From Gordonia neofelifaecis NRRL B-59395 (GTDB lineage Bacteria; Actinomycetota; Actinomycetes; Mycobacteriales; Mycobacteriaceae): a stretch of DNA of 64,000 nt. A program made the position numbers and the translations under genes. The stretch lies in the NCBI RefSeq assembly GCF_000192435.1, contig NZ_AEUD01000005.1:62001-126000 (forward strand), in the 5' to 3' direction. Each line of letters opens with the position of its first letter. Within the stretch, counting starts at the first letter, position 1. Positions 1-10,525 of this stretch are shown one piece after another. The notes beneath the pieces were generated by a model. That model was not told the origin of the DNA. It saw only the letters and a list, made by a program, of their open reading frames with translations, and ran no database searches.

Positions 1-1
1 G

Positions 2-157
2 TCGACGACCGATCCCGACGTGTTCCCGGAGTCGGATGCAGTGCTGCGCCGCATGGTGCCGAACGCCGGCACTGTCAGCGAGCTGTGGCGACCGTACCGG
101 AGCTATGCCGCTGTCCGTCTATGGGCGATGTCGGGATCGTGGCCGGCCGTCGGCTAG
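2..157 (+). CDS. DNA-3-methyladenine glycosylase (AlkA-type), C-terminal fragment
   Basis: The window opens inside a gene; the frame beginning at base 2 encodes 51 residues before a TAG at 155-157. The peptide contains the segment LWRPYRSYAAVRLWA, which resembles the conserved C-terminal helix of AlkA/Ada-type helix-hairpin-helix DNA glycosylases (consensus near WRPWRSYA..LW). These enzymes remove alkylated bases in base excision repair. The catalytic Asp and the hairpin lie upstream, outside the window. It converges on the next gene with a gap of only 10 bases. The assignment rests on this short C-terminal motif alone. Confidence 0.6.
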   Translation, partial: STTDPDVFPESDAVLRRMVPNAGTVSELWRPYRSYAAVRLWAMSGSWPAVG

Positions 158-167
158 CCCAGTTGCG

Positions 168-587
168 TCAGAGCGGCGAAGGCGCCGGCACCACGCCCAT
201 CCGCACCATCGCGCCGAGCTCGTCACGAACGCCCCAGTGTTCGGCGAGACGGTCGCCCTCGGTGCGGTAGATGTGCACGGTCGTCATCTCGTAGGGCTTC
301 CCGGCCGCGGCCGGTCCGTGGAACTCAGCGAGACCGACGCCGGATGCGGTCGCGCGGATGACGATGCGATCCGGGGTCTCGATGAAGTCCTCGAGCCGGT
401 AGCGGATCTGCAGCCCGTCGTGGACGAACCCGAGGATCTGCGCATAGCCGGCGGGACCCGGCTCCAAGGGGAATGGCGAACCGTGATCGACGAAATCGGT
501 GGTCACGCACTCGGGCAGACACGACAGCTCCCCGGTGTTGATGGCGTCGAAGACCCGGTGGGCGGCGGGGGCGGCGGCATTGGACAT
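168..587 (-). CDS. SnoaL-like / NTF2-fold protein
   Basis: A 139-residue protein with the layout of a SnoaL-like polyketide-cyclase or ester-cyclase (NTF2 fold). An N-terminal helix leads into DFVDHGSPFP (residues 31-40), with the Asp-His pair typical of the pocket, then a beta-rich half with HIYR (105-108) and EHWGVRD (116-122). Many actinobacterial members have no known substrate, and the reaction here is unknown. It is divergent from the TetR gene at 656 across 68 bases holding two inverted repeats, so it is probably the gene that regulator controls (inference). No signal peptide or membrane segment is seen. Confidence 0.75.
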   Translation of the reverse strand: MSNAAAPAAHRVFDAINTGELSCLPECVTTDFVDHGSPFPLEPGPAGYAQILGFVHDGLQIRYRLEDFIETPDRIVIRATASGVGLAEFHGPAAAGKPYEMTTVHIYRTEGDRLAEHWGVRDELGAMVRMGVVPAPSPL

Positions 588-613
588 GATGACCTCCTAT
601 TGAGTAGAACATC

Positions 614-641
614 ATTCCAATGGAATAATCTTCCACCGGAA
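614..641. promoter_or_regulatory. paired TTCC-N3-GGAA operators
   Basis: Two inverted repeats of the same design lie between the divergent SnoaL-like and TetR genes: ATTCC-AAT-GGAAT at 614-626 and TTCC-ACC-GGAA at 631-641. Their centres are 16 bases apart. The shared half-site, TTCC with a 3-base spacer, points to one protein binding twice, most simply the adjacent TetR regulator. The second repeat lies just upstream of the TetR start codon. Confidence 0.65.
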
Positions 642-655
642 ATGGAGCGTGGTCA

Positions 656-1294
656 ATGGCTCGGACCTACGACAACACCGCGAGATCCGAGGCGGCGTCC
701 GCCACCCGGCGGCGGATCCTCGCCGGAGCGAGGAGGTTGATCGTCGACGGCGGTTACGCGACGTTCAGCATCGCCGCCCTCGCCGAATCCGCCCAGGTGA
801 GTCCCCAGACGGTCTACAACTCGATCGGCGGCAAGTCCGCAGTGCTCAAAGCCGTCTACGACGTCGCGGTGGTGGGAGACGACGAACCGATACCGATGAG
901 CAGGCGGCCCGAGTTCCTGAGACTCGGTGCAGCCGAGTCCGTGGACGAGTGGGCGGACGCGTACGCGCATCACACCGCGCGCCTGTATGAGCGGGTCGGG
1001 GAGATCGTCGGGGCGGTGCTCGGCCCGGGCGCACCTCAGGACCGCGGTGCGGGCGAGTTCGCGGCGACGATCGAACGCGAGCGTCGCGTCGGGTCGACGC
1101 ATGCAGTCACTGCGCTGGCTGATCGGATGGGCTGGCCGTCAGCGGACCTGCCGCAGATCGTCGACGCTGTGTGGACGCTCAACTCGCCCGACGTCTTCAG
1201 TCGTCTTGTCCGGCAGTCGGGCTGGTCTCCTGCGGAGTATGAGCGGTGGCTCGCCGGCCAACTGCGTGCCACCCTGCACGGGAGTGGGCGGTAG
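656..1294 (+). CDS. TetR family transcriptional regulator
   Basis: A 212-residue regulator with a TetR N-terminal domain. Helix 1 is ATRRRILAGARRLIVDGGY (about 16-34), followed by a helix-turn-helix around 36-58 (FSIAALAESAQVSPQTVYNS) that ends in the family-typical VYNSIGGKSAVL. The C-terminal ligand domain is divergent, so no ligand can be named. The divergent SnoaL-like gene and the two TTCC-N3-GGAA repeats ahead of its start suggest autoregulation and control of that neighbour. No gene follows on this strand for about 200 bases. Confidence 0.88.
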   Translation: MARTYDNTARSEAASATRRRILAGARRLIVDGGYATFSIAALAESAQVSPQTVYNSIGGKSAVLKAVYDVAVVGDDEPIPMSRRPEFLRLGAAESVDEWADAYAHHTARLYERVGEIVGAVLGPGAPQDRGAGEFAATIERERRVGSTHAVTALADRMGWPSADLPQIVDAVWTLNSPDVFSRLVRQSGWSPAEYERWLAGQLRATLHGSGR

Positions 1295-1492
1295 GCGGCA
1301 CGGATCGGCAGTTCGACGGGGGCGTTCCGGCCGCTTACTCCAGCTAGCATCGCAGGTCGCTGCCCGGTCGAGTGTGTGCAAGGTCTCGCATTCCCCAGTC
1401 CGATTGGATCAGGTCACTCCACGCGGGACAATGGTGGACGCTGACTAACCGAGAGTTCCACAAGAACGACGATCAGAATGAGGTTTTCACCT

Positions 1493-3727
<2,235 letters not shown>

Positions 3728-3744
3728 TCGAGTAGTACTCCGTA

Positions 3745-3780
3745 GAAGCGGTGGGCGGCCGACCGGCAGCCCACCGCTTC
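3745..3780. terminator. hairpin terminator between icd and the sigma factor gene
   Basis: A perfect 12-bp inverted repeat (GAAGCGGTGGGC and its complement) encloses a 12-base loop, 17 bases after the icd stop. The gene on the opposite strand ends at 3797, so the hairpin can serve both convergent genes. A strong U-tract is absent, as is common in GC-rich actinobacteria. Confidence 0.75.
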
Positions 3781-3796
3781 GCTTGTCTCGCCCGGT

Positions 3797-5096
3797 TCAC
3801 GGGTCCTCGGTGATGCACTCGGCCAGCGAGGCGGCGAGGTAGTCGTCCTCGGCGGCATTGCCCGGCAGGCTCAACGCCTTGCGGTACGCGTCGGCGGCGG
3901 ACTCGCCGTCGCCGAGCTCGGCGAGGATGAGTGCCCGTGCGATGTGGAACGGGCGGTATCGGTCGAGGGCGGCGGTCACCCCGGGGTCGTCGAGCAGCTG
4001 AAGACCCCGCGCCGGTCCGAACGCCCGCCCGACCGCGACGGCGCGGCCCAGTCGGACCACCGGACCGCTGTCGTGGGACTCCAACAGCCGGTACAGGACG
4101 GCGATCTGCGCCCAGTCCGTGTGCGCCGAATCGGTCGCCTCGGCGTGGACCGCCGCGATGGCCGCCTGGATTGCGTACGGACCGGCGTCGCGGGTACCCG
4201 CCGCTGTCTCGGCGAGTCCGATCCCCTCAGTCATCAGGGCCGGGTCCCACCGACTGCGATCCTGCTGCGACAACGGCACGGGGAGGCCGGCTGCGTCGAG
4301 CCGCGCCGGCCTTCGCGCTTCGGTGAGCACGAGCAGGGCCAGTAGCCCGGTCGTCTCGGCTGTCGGCAGCAGGGGCGTGCAACAGCCGACACAGCCGGAG
4401 ACCCTCCGCGGTGAGATCGTCGCGGACGTGCGACGGCCCGGTCGACCTCGCGAAGCCCTCGGAGTAGAGCAGATACACCACGCGGAGCACCCCCGCGGCC
4501 CGAGACGGAAGGTCGGCTGCAGCCGGAACGGTGAACGGCACCCCGAGCGTCCGAATCCGCCTCTTCGCGCGGACGATGCGCTGCTGGACGGTCGGGACCG
4601 GAGTCAGCAGTGCGTGTGCGACCTCCGCGGTGCTCAGGCCTGCGACGAACCGGAGCGTGAGCGCGATCCGGTCCTCCGGACTCAGTACCTCGTGGGTGCA
4701 GGCGAAGAACATCCCGAGCAGTTCGTCGTCGATCTCAGGCGTTTCGCGGATCGCGGGATCGGCGAACTCGGTAGGGACCGGTTCGCCGCGAGTGACGACT
4801 TCGAGGCGGGCGAGCTTGCCGGTGAGGACGCCCTCGCGGCGCACCACGTCGAGGGCCTTGCGCTTGGCGGTGGTGGCGAGCCAGGCACCGGGCGAATCCG
4901 GGAGGCCGGTTCGCGGCCAGGTGGCCAGCGCCTGGGCGATCGCGTCCTGCAGGGAGTCTTCGGCGAGATCGAGGTCGCCGAACCGCCCGGTCAAGCCTGC
5001 GAGCAGGCGTGCCCGTGCCTCGCGGTCGAGCGCCGCAACCGCCCGGCGAACCTCCTCGAGGGAGGCCGCCGGGCGCCGCGGCGAAGAGCCACGCAC
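3797..5096 (-). pseudogene. ECF sigma factor, ECF42-like with TPR-like C-terminus; frameshifted
   Basis: The N-terminal frame (from GTG at 5096) encodes sigma regions 2 and 4: GDLDLAEDSLQDAIAQAL (region 2) and LSTAEVAHALLTPVPTVQQRIVRAKRRI (region 4). After the residues RLCRLLHA the reading continues only in another frame, starting LLPTAETTGLLALLVLTEARRPARL and running to 3797. That second frame is the long C-terminal helical extension typical of ECF42 factors. One extra base in a G4 run at 4372-4375 explains the shift; removing it restores a family-like HALLPT junction. The GTG start lies 2 bases after the YCII gene stop, so the two are coupled. The ECF42 family is known to pair with DGPF/YCII proteins. 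Either a real mutation or a homopolymer sequencing error is possible. Confidence 0.75.
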
Positions 5097-5098
5097 GA

Positions 5099-5443
5099 TC
5101 AGTACGGCGCGAGCGGCCGGATCTCGACGTGACCGCCGGGCGCTGAACCCGGGCTGCGGCGGGCCCATTCGATGGCTTCGTCTATGTCGGCGACGTCGAT
5201 GATGTAACCGCCGCCGACGAACTCCTGCACCTCGGCGAACGGTCCCGACGACGCCACCATCCGCTCGCCCGACGCGTCGGTGTGAACGACGACGCGTTCC
5301 TCTTCGAGGGCGAATGAACTGACGACGACGCCTGCGGCGGTGATCTGCTTGTCGAACTCGAAGAACTCCTCGGCGTCCGCCCCGCCGGTCTCTCCGCAGG
5401 CCGGATCATCGACGTGTCCCATGAGCAAGAGTGCGTACTTCAT
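5099..5443 (-). CDS. YCII (DGPF) domain protein
   Basis: A 114-residue YCII-related protein. It starts with MKYALLLMGH, and the family signature appears as SSGPFAEVQEFVGGGYIIDVADIDEAIEWA, so the usual DGPF motif reads SGPF here. These small ferredoxin-like proteins are typical partners and targets of ECF42 sigma factors. The sigma gene follows 2 bases after this stop, consistent with one operon. GGAGGAG precedes the ATG closely. The biochemical role of the family is not established. Confidence 0.88.
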   Translation of the reverse strand: MKYALLLMGHVDDPACGETGGADAEEFFEFDKQITAAGVVVSSFALEEERVVVHTDASGERMVASSGPFAEVQEFVGGGYIIDVADIDEAIEWARRSPGSAPGGHVEIRPLAPY

Positions 5444-5462
5444 CTTCTCCTCCAGTGGTCGC

Positions 5463-5481
5463 GTCGGGCCGAACGCCCGAC
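5463..5481. terminator. short hairpin downstream of the YhgE-like gene
   Basis: A 7-bp GC-rich inverted repeat (GTCGGGC with a CGAAC loop) lies about 60 bases after the stop of the YhgE-like gene and just before the YCII gene. It has no U-tract, so it is a weak terminator candidate. Confidence 0.35.
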
Positions 5482-5538
5482 ATCTATGTGACGAACGGCG
5501 GTCGCGGATATCGACAGGGGCCGTGGGGTGGAGCCGGA

Positions 5539-6903
5539 TCAGATCGGATCAGTCGTGGTGACCGCGGCCGTCGTGCGTTCTTGCGCGAGATCGTGCACCG
5601 TCAGGCGCGGCAGGCCCTTGCGCTCGTAGTAGTAGGCGGTGCCGAGTCCCATTGCGACGCCGACGGCGAGGCCGATCAGGGTCATGATCACCGCGTGGGT
5701 GAGGCCCGCACTGCCACGCGCGTCGAAGTACAGGATCGCGCGGACACCGAGGTACACCTGGTGCAGCGGCTCGAACGACGACAGCCACGCGAAAGCGCGG
5801 GGCGCGGCTTCGAGGGGGATGGTCGCACCGGCCGACGGCAGCCCGAGGAAGACGAACACGAACATGTTGATCAGCATGCCGATGCCGCCGAACGCCGACA
5901 CCACGGAGAGCGCGGTGATGCCGACCGCGATGATCGCCAGGGTGCTGTAGGCCCAGAGCGTCGATCGGTGCTCGACCGGCATGTCCAGCGCCGACGCGAT
6001 CCCGAGATAGGCGGTCGAGACCACGACGCTCGTCGCCACCATGACGCCCCATTTGATCAGGAGGGCCTGCAACCGGTTGAGGCCGAGCGAGCGCCGGAGG
6101 ATCATCCGCGGGCCGATCTCCGACGCGACGAATCCCAGCGAGCCGTCGACGAGAGTGTTGACGAGCATCGCGCCGGTGAAGCCGGCGAGCAGGACCAGCA
6201 GTGCGTAGTAGAAGGCGGACAGGCCGAGTCCGGTGTGCGCGGGCAGCGGCTCGAAGGGAACGGTCACGATGTCTATCGGCTGCGCCAGGACCATCGCGGC
6301 GGCTCCGCTGACCTGCGCAGGCGGTCGTTGCTGGGCGGCGAGGCCGTTGACCGACTCGGTCAGCCGGGCGCCGAGCGTCTTGTTCATCTCGGCGAGTGCG
6401 GCTGAGCTCATCGAGGTGACCAGGGAACTGCCCAGGGTTCCGGATCGGGGATTGGTGAGCACGGTGACCTGCGGCCGCTGTGCGCCGGACGGCCCGAGCG
6501 AGGCCTGGGCCAGCGCCATCGTCTTGGCGGTGAAATCGGCCGGCACGGTGATCGCGCCGTACAGCTTGCCGTCACGCATCCGCGAGGTCATCTCATCACG
6601 GCTGAGGTTCTCCAGTCGGACCTGGGTGGCGTCGACCTTCGACTCGACGGTCGTCTGCATCTCGTCGCCGAAGTTCACGTGGGCGCCGGTCGGATCGGTG
6701 GCCCCGACGTCCTCGTTGACGACGGCGATGGGGAAGGCGCGGAGGTTGTGATTCGGGTCGAGGATGCTGCTGAGATACAGCGCGGCCATCGCCGACATCA
6801 CCAGCGTCACCAGGATCACGGGGGAGAGCCACAGGCGCCACGACCGCAGCGCACGGCCCTTCTCGCTCGTGGACTCGCTCGGCTCAGAGTGTTCTTCGTC
6901 CAT
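5539..6903 (-). CDS. YhgE/Pip-like (DUF3533) membrane protein
   Basis: A 454-residue membrane protein with the YhgE/Pip (DUF3533) arrangement. One transmembrane helix lies near the N-terminus (about 24-44, LWLSPVILVTLVMSAMAALYL). A large extracytoplasmic domain of about 200 residues follows, with AVVNEDVGA and LYGAITVPADFT motifs. The C-terminus has about six helices (from AFYYALLVLLAGFTGAMLV onward). Relatives include phage-infection protein homologues and SNG1-like proteins; their substrates are largely unknown. ATG 6903 is preferred over upstream starts because GGGAGGG sits 6-8 bases before it and the region upstream is not protein-like. It ends with a soluble tail, RKGLPRLTVHDLAQE. Confidence 0.82.
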   Translation of the reverse strand: MDEEHSEPSESTSEKGRALRSWRLWLSPVILVTLVMSAMAALYLSSILDPNHNLRAFPIAVVNEDVGATDPTGAHVNFGDEMQTTVESKVDATQVRLENLSRDEMTSRMRDGKLYGAITVPADFTAKTMALAQASLGPSGAQRPQVTVLTNPRSGTLGSSLVTSMSSAALAEMNKTLGARLTESVNGLAAQQRPPAQVSGAAAMVLAQPIDIVTVPFEPLPAHTGLGLSAFYYALLVLLAGFTGAMLVNTLVDGSLGFVASEIGPRMILRRSLGLNRLQALLIKWGVMVATSVVVSTAYLGIASALDMPVEHRSTLWAYSTLAIIAVGITALSVVSAFGGIGMLINMFVFVFLGLPSAGATIPLEAAPRAFAWLSSFEPLHQVYLGVRAILYFDARGSAGLTHAVIMTLIGLAVGVAMGLGTAYYYERKGLPRLTVHDLAQERTTAAVTTTDPI

Positions 6904-7132
6904 CGACGGTCCCTCCCGCTGTCGTCGCCGGTGGTCGTGGCCGGCCGCACGCCGAGCGTACCGAGCGGGGGCGCGAGACGGGAGCCGAGAACTCATTCCA
7001 GTCGGCCGTTCGTGTCGTTCGTTCATGCGGACGGTCGGGGCGCAGCCGGACACAGCTGTCGAATCCGGCCGGTTGTGTCACCATCGGATCACGCGGTCGA
7101 GCATGTGCGCGACGCACCTTCCGAGGAGAACC

Positions 7133-8674
7133 ATGACCTACGATCTGAGTTCCTATACGACTCCCGCCGAAGTGATGACAGAGGCTGGGACACTTGAGTT
7201 TCCGCTGGGCGTCCCGACGGTGGAATCCGCCGACGCGGCCTACGGTGTCGCCGACCGAATCAACGCCTATCAGGCGTATGTCAACGGCTATCCGGCCGTC
7301 TCACTGTGGGCGGCGCACAAGGGCTTCCTCGCCGCGGGCATCGAGGACGGGGACGTCTTCCTCACCAGCTCGCTGATGGACTCGCGGTCGCTGTTCCTCA
7401 CCGCGAACGCCGACACCGTCTATTTCTGGACCTTCCTCGATCTGTCCGACGGGCCGATGGTGATGCGGGCTCCGGAGCGGACGCTGTCGATCGTCGACGA
7501 CATGTGGTGGCGATGGATCACCGACTTCGGCGTTCCGGGACCCGATCGCGGGCACGGCGGCCTGTACCTGTTCGCCGGTCCGGACTACGACGGCCCGCTG
7601 CCGTCGGGCGGCTACCACGTCTTCCGGTCGCGGACGAACCGGATCAGCGTGATCGGCCGGGCGTTCCTGGAGAACGACGACCCGGCGCCGGCGGTCGCTC
7701 GGATCAAGGAGCAGCTGTCGTTCGCGCGGTACGCACCGGGGGGCATCGGATTCCCCGTCGGCACGTTCCTGCAGGGGCACACACCGCTGGGGCAGGTCGA
7801 GGAACTCGCGACGCCGAGGTTCGTCGAAGGCTCCGGATTGGCGATCAGCACCATCATTCCGGTCGACACCACCTTCTACGAGATGCTGAACGAGGCGATT
7901 CAGGCCGAGCCGGCGTCGGCGCTCGATCCCGAGATCGCCGCCCCGATCGCCGGGGCGGGTATCCGCCACGGGCTGGACTTCGCGCCCGACGACCGGATGC
8001 GCGGCATTCTGGAGGAGGCGGCCGCGACGGCGAACGCGGTGACCCGCTCGGTGGCCTTCCGCCCGCGGGAGGCCGAGGGCTTCAGCTTCTATCCGGGCAC
8101 CGGGTTGCATTGGACGTCACCGCTTTTCGCGGGCGGCTACAGCTTCCAGACGCCGCCGCCGTTGATCACCGCGAACGGATTGGAGCCGTTCCCGGACCGC
8201 GGAGCCAAGCTCAACCTCGCCCGCGCGTCCTTCTTCTACCTGGCGACCGGCATCACTCCCGCGATGTGCATGAACCTGACCGGCATGGGTTCGCAGTACA
8301 TCGGTGCGACGATGGACGCGAACGGCGACGGCCTCGACGGCGGCAGGCACTACACGGTGACGCTGCCCGATGGCATCCCCGGCGCTGCGTTCTGGTCGAT
8401 CACCCTCTACGACAACCAGACTCGTTCGATGCTCGTCACCGACCAGCGGTATCCGCGGGCGGGCTCGCAGAGCTACCCGACACCGGCTGCGGTCCCGGAT
8501 CCGGACGGTTCGATCACATTGCATTTCTCCCCGTCGCAGCCGGACGGGGTCGTCGACGGCAACTGGGTGCAGACCGCACCGGGGGACGGGTGGTTCGCGA
8601 TCCTGCGCTTCTACAGCCCGACGAAGGCCTACTTCGACAAGAGTTGGCAGCCGACGGACATCACGCCGGTGTGA
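7133..8674 (+). CDS. DUF1254/DUF1214 domain protein
   Basis: A 513-residue protein with a DUF1254 domain in the first half (AYQAYVNGYPAVSLW, LTANADTVYFWTFLDLSDGPMV) and a DUF1214 domain at the C-terminus (FWSITLYDNQTRSML, and PGDGWFAILRFYSPTKAYFDKSWQPTDI at the end). Such proteins are widespread, often secreted, and have no agreed function. No clear signal peptide is seen with this start. ATG 7133 has GAGGAG 5 bases upstream; an upstream extension of the frame runs antisense to the neighbouring membrane protein gene and is unlikely to be translated. The gene is divergent from the YhgE-like gene and followed by a hairpin. Confidence 0.88.
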   Translation: MTYDLSSYTTPAEVMTEAGTLEFPLGVPTVESADAAYGVADRINAYQAYVNGYPAVSLWAAHKGFLAAGIEDGDVFLTSSLMDSRSLFLTANADTVYFWTFLDLSDGPMVMRAPERTLSIVDDMWWRWITDFGVPGPDRGHGGLYLFAGPDYDGPLPSGGYHVFRSRTNRISVIGRAFLENDDPAPAVARIKEQLSFARYAPGGIGFPVGTFLQGHTPLGQVEELATPRFVEGSGLAISTIIPVDTTFYEMLNEAIQAEPASALDPEIAAPIAGAGIRHGLDFAPDDRMRGILEEAAATANAVTRSVAFRPREAEGFSFYPGTGLHWTSPLFAGGYSFQTPPPLITANGLEPFPDRGAKLNLARASFFYLATGITPAMCMNLTGMGSQYIGATMDANGDGLDGGRHYTVTLPDGIPGAAFWSITLYDNQTRSMLVTDQRYPRAGSQSYPTPAAVPDPDGSITLHFSPSQPDGVVDGNWVQTAPGDGWFAILRFYSPTKAYFDKSWQPTDITPV

Positions 8675-8706
8675 TCCGAGAGTTCGGGTCGATGCCCGGA
8701 CGACGA

Positions 8707-8746
8707 GAGAGCGCCTGATCCGTCTTGCGACAGATCAGGCGCTCTC
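8707..8746. terminator. bidirectional hairpin between the DUF1254 gene and tRNA-His
   Basis: A perfect 14-bp inverted repeat (GAGAGCGCCTGATC and its complement) encloses a 12-base loop. It lies 33 bases after the DUF1254 gene stop and just beyond the 3' end of tRNA-His on the other strand, so it can end transcription from both sides. Confidence 0.78.
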
Positions 8747-8749
8747 GTC

Positions 8750-8825
8750 GGGGTGACTGACGGGACTCGAACCCGCGACAGCCAGGATCACAACCTGGTG
8801 CTCTACCAACTGAACTACAGTCACC
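8750..8825 (-). tRNA. tRNA-His (GUG)
   Basis: Read on the minus strand, the sequence folds as a cloverleaf with acceptor GTGACTG/CAGTCAC, an extra 5' G opposite C73 (the tRNA-His hallmark), a T arm with GGTTCGAGTCC, and anticodon stem CCAGG/CCTGG around a loop with GTG. CCA is not encoded. As in mycobacteria it lies next to orn. Confidence 0.95.
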
Positions 8826-8881
8826 ATCGGCACCGACCGCAATGTTCACACATTGTTTCTCGGGCCAGGCCCATACTCTAG

Positions 8882-8895
8882 CGGGTTTTCACCCG
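8882..8895. terminator. small hairpin downstream of orn
   Basis: A 5-bp stem (CGGGT/ACCCG) with a TTTC loop lies 31 bases beyond the orn stop on the minus strand, between orn and the 5' end of tRNA-His. It is short and is listed only as a possible transcription end. Confidence 0.25.
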
Positions 8896-8925
8896 GAAAC
8901 TCCAATCGGTTGCTGACCAGCAGGT

Positions 8926-9525
8926 TTACGCGGGTCCGAGTTTCTCGACGATCTTCTCGAGCGACTTGGCGTCCGGGCCGGGGGCGGCGACGAACGCTGC
9001 CTCGCGGTAGTACCGGAGCTCGCGGATCGACTCGCGGATGTCAGCCAGTGCCCGGTGCGCGAGACCCTTCTGCGGCTGGCCGAAGTAGATCGGCGGGAAC
9101 CAGCGACGGCACAGCTCCTTGATGGAGCTGACGTCGACCATGCGGTAGTGCAGGTACGCGTTGAGCTCGGGCATGTCCCGGGCGATGAAGCCGCGATCGG
9201 TGGCGATCGAATTGCCGGCCAGGGGAGCGGCGCCGGCTGTGGTGATGTGCTCGCGCAGATAGTCCAGAACGGCCTTCTCCGCTTCGGCGAGGGTCACCGT
9301 CGACGCACGGACCTCCTCGGTGAGCCCGGAGTCGGCATGCATCTTGGTGACGACGTCGGGCATGGCCGCGAGGGCCTCGTCGTCGGCGTGGATCACCACG
9401 TCGACGCCCTCTCCGAGGATGTTCAGGTCGCTGTCGGTGACGAGAGCGGCGATTTCGATGAGCTTGTCGGACCCGACGTCGAGGCCGGTCATCTCACAGT
9501 CGATCCACACGAGTTTGTCTTGCAC
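8926..9525 (-). CDS. orn: oligoribonuclease
   Basis: A 199-residue DEDD-family 3'-5' exoribonuclease that degrades 2- to 5-nucleotide RNA fragments, including pGpG, to mononucleotides in the cytoplasm. The first metal-binding motif is [10 protein letters not shown], with Asp9 and Glu11. Further family motifs are [16 protein letters not shown], the [13 protein letters not shown] segment and [11 protein letters not shown] with the late acidic residue. Length matches the family (about 180-215). The linkage of orn with tRNA-His and a cmrA-type reductase also occurs in mycobacteria (Rv2511/Rv2509 region). Confidence 0.96.
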   Translation of the reverse strand: MQDKLVWIDCEMTGLDVGSDKLIEIAALVTDSDLNILGEGVDVVIHADDEALAAMPDVVTKMHADSGLTEEVRASTVTLAEAEKAVLDYLREHITTAGAAPLAGNSIATDRGFIARDMPELNAYLHYRMVDVSSIKELCRRWFPPIYFGQPQKGLAHRALADIRESIRELRYYREAAFVAAPGPDAKSLEKIVEKLGPA

Positions 9526-9580
9526 CCGACCAACTGTAGTGGCCGGGCTCGTCGCGCGTCGGCTCGTGTGCGGTGACGGC

Positions 9581-10390
9581 CTACTCGCCGTCGCCGAGCT
9601 TGCCGTAGAACCTGCCCACGATCGGTGCGACCACCGCTCGTGGCGAGTACCCGCCGGCCACCGACATCGCCTTGCTCAGCGAACCGGGCACCACGCGCAT
9701 CTTGTTTCGCCCCAGTGCATCCAGGCTCATCTCGGCGACCTTCCGGGAGTCGTGCCAGAGGAAGTCGGGGACCAGCTTGTCGACGATCGACGCTTCGTCG
9801 GCCGACGGCGTGTGCGTGCGAACCGGCCCGGGGGCGAGCAGGGTGACGTGGACTCCGGTGCCCTTCAGCTCGCCGCGGAGCGATTCGCTGAAGGTGTTGA
9901 CGAAGGCCTTGGTGGCCGCATAGGTCGCGTTGTTCGGGATCGGCATGTTGCCCGCGGCCGACCCGACCATCAGGATGCCGCCCGAGCCGCGCTTCACCAT
10001 CTGCGGCAGCACGGCGAGCGTGAGGTCGTGGACGGCGTTGGCGTTGAGCCGCATCTGCGACCGCTCGTAGCCGGCGTCCAGATCGGCGAGCGGACCGAAT
10101 GTCGCGATGCCCGCGTTGTTGGCCAGAATCGAGATCTCCCGGCCGGCGAGTTCGGTGCACAGTCGGTCGACGGCGTCGAGGTCGGAGAGGTCGACGGCGC
10201 GGACGTCGACGTCCACCGCGTGCTGACCGCGGAGTTCGGTGGCCAGCCTCTCCAGGATCTCGCCGCGTCGCGCGACCAGGATCAGCGAGTACCCGCGTTC
10301 GGCGAGTGTCCGGGCCAGGGCCATGCCGATGCCGGAGGAGGCACCGGTGACCACGGCGCGCGCAGCGGGTCGGGGAACGGGAAGAGGCAT
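9581..10390 (-). CDS. cmrA: short-chain dehydrogenase, CmrA-type mycolate reductase
   Basis: A 269-residue short-chain dehydrogenase/reductase. It has TGASSGIG (15-22) for NADPH binding, NNAG (91-94), Ser144, and the catalytic pair Tyr157 and Lys161 in YAATK. The N-terminus ([18 protein letters not shown]) and C-terminus ([27 protein letters not shown]) closely resemble Rv2509 and corynebacterial CmrA as I recall them. Those enzymes reduce the beta-keto group of newly made mycolates before they mature in the cell envelope. ATG 10390 gives the family start. It is divergent from oleate hydratase and lies beside orn. Assignment to CmrA rather than a generic reductase rests on similarity and context. 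Confidence 0.82.
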   Translation of the reverse strand: MPLPVPRPAARAVVTGASSGIGMALARTLAERGYSLILVARRGEILERLATELRGQHAVDVDVRAVDLSDLDAVDRLCTELAGREISILANNAGIATFGPLADLDAGYERSQMRLNANAVHDLTLAVLPQMVKRGSGGILMVGSAAGNMPIPNNATYAATKAFVNTFSESLRGELKGTGVHVTLLAPGPVRTHTPSADEASIVDKLVPDFLWHDSRKVAEMSLDALGRNKMRVVPGSLSKAMSVAGGYSPRAVVAPIVGRFYGKLGDGE

Positions 10391-10525
10391 GGCGGACAGT
10401 CTACGGTTCGCGGTCGCCGAGTCCGCCGAACCCTCGTCCGTCGATGACGGGCGAGCCCGGCGGGCGCGGGCCATACTGGGCCTGTCGATCGACGACCGAC
10501 TGATTCCCAGCGAACAGAGGAAGCG

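Noticed and set aside
3745-3780. The hairpin after icd considered as a riboswitch or leader for the sigma factor gene.
   Set aside because: It lies at the 3' ends of two convergent genes, so a terminator explains it.
8661-8849. A 62-codon minus-strand frame across the tRNA-His region.
   Set aside because: It overlaps tRNA-His and a terminator hairpin and has no ribosome binding site.
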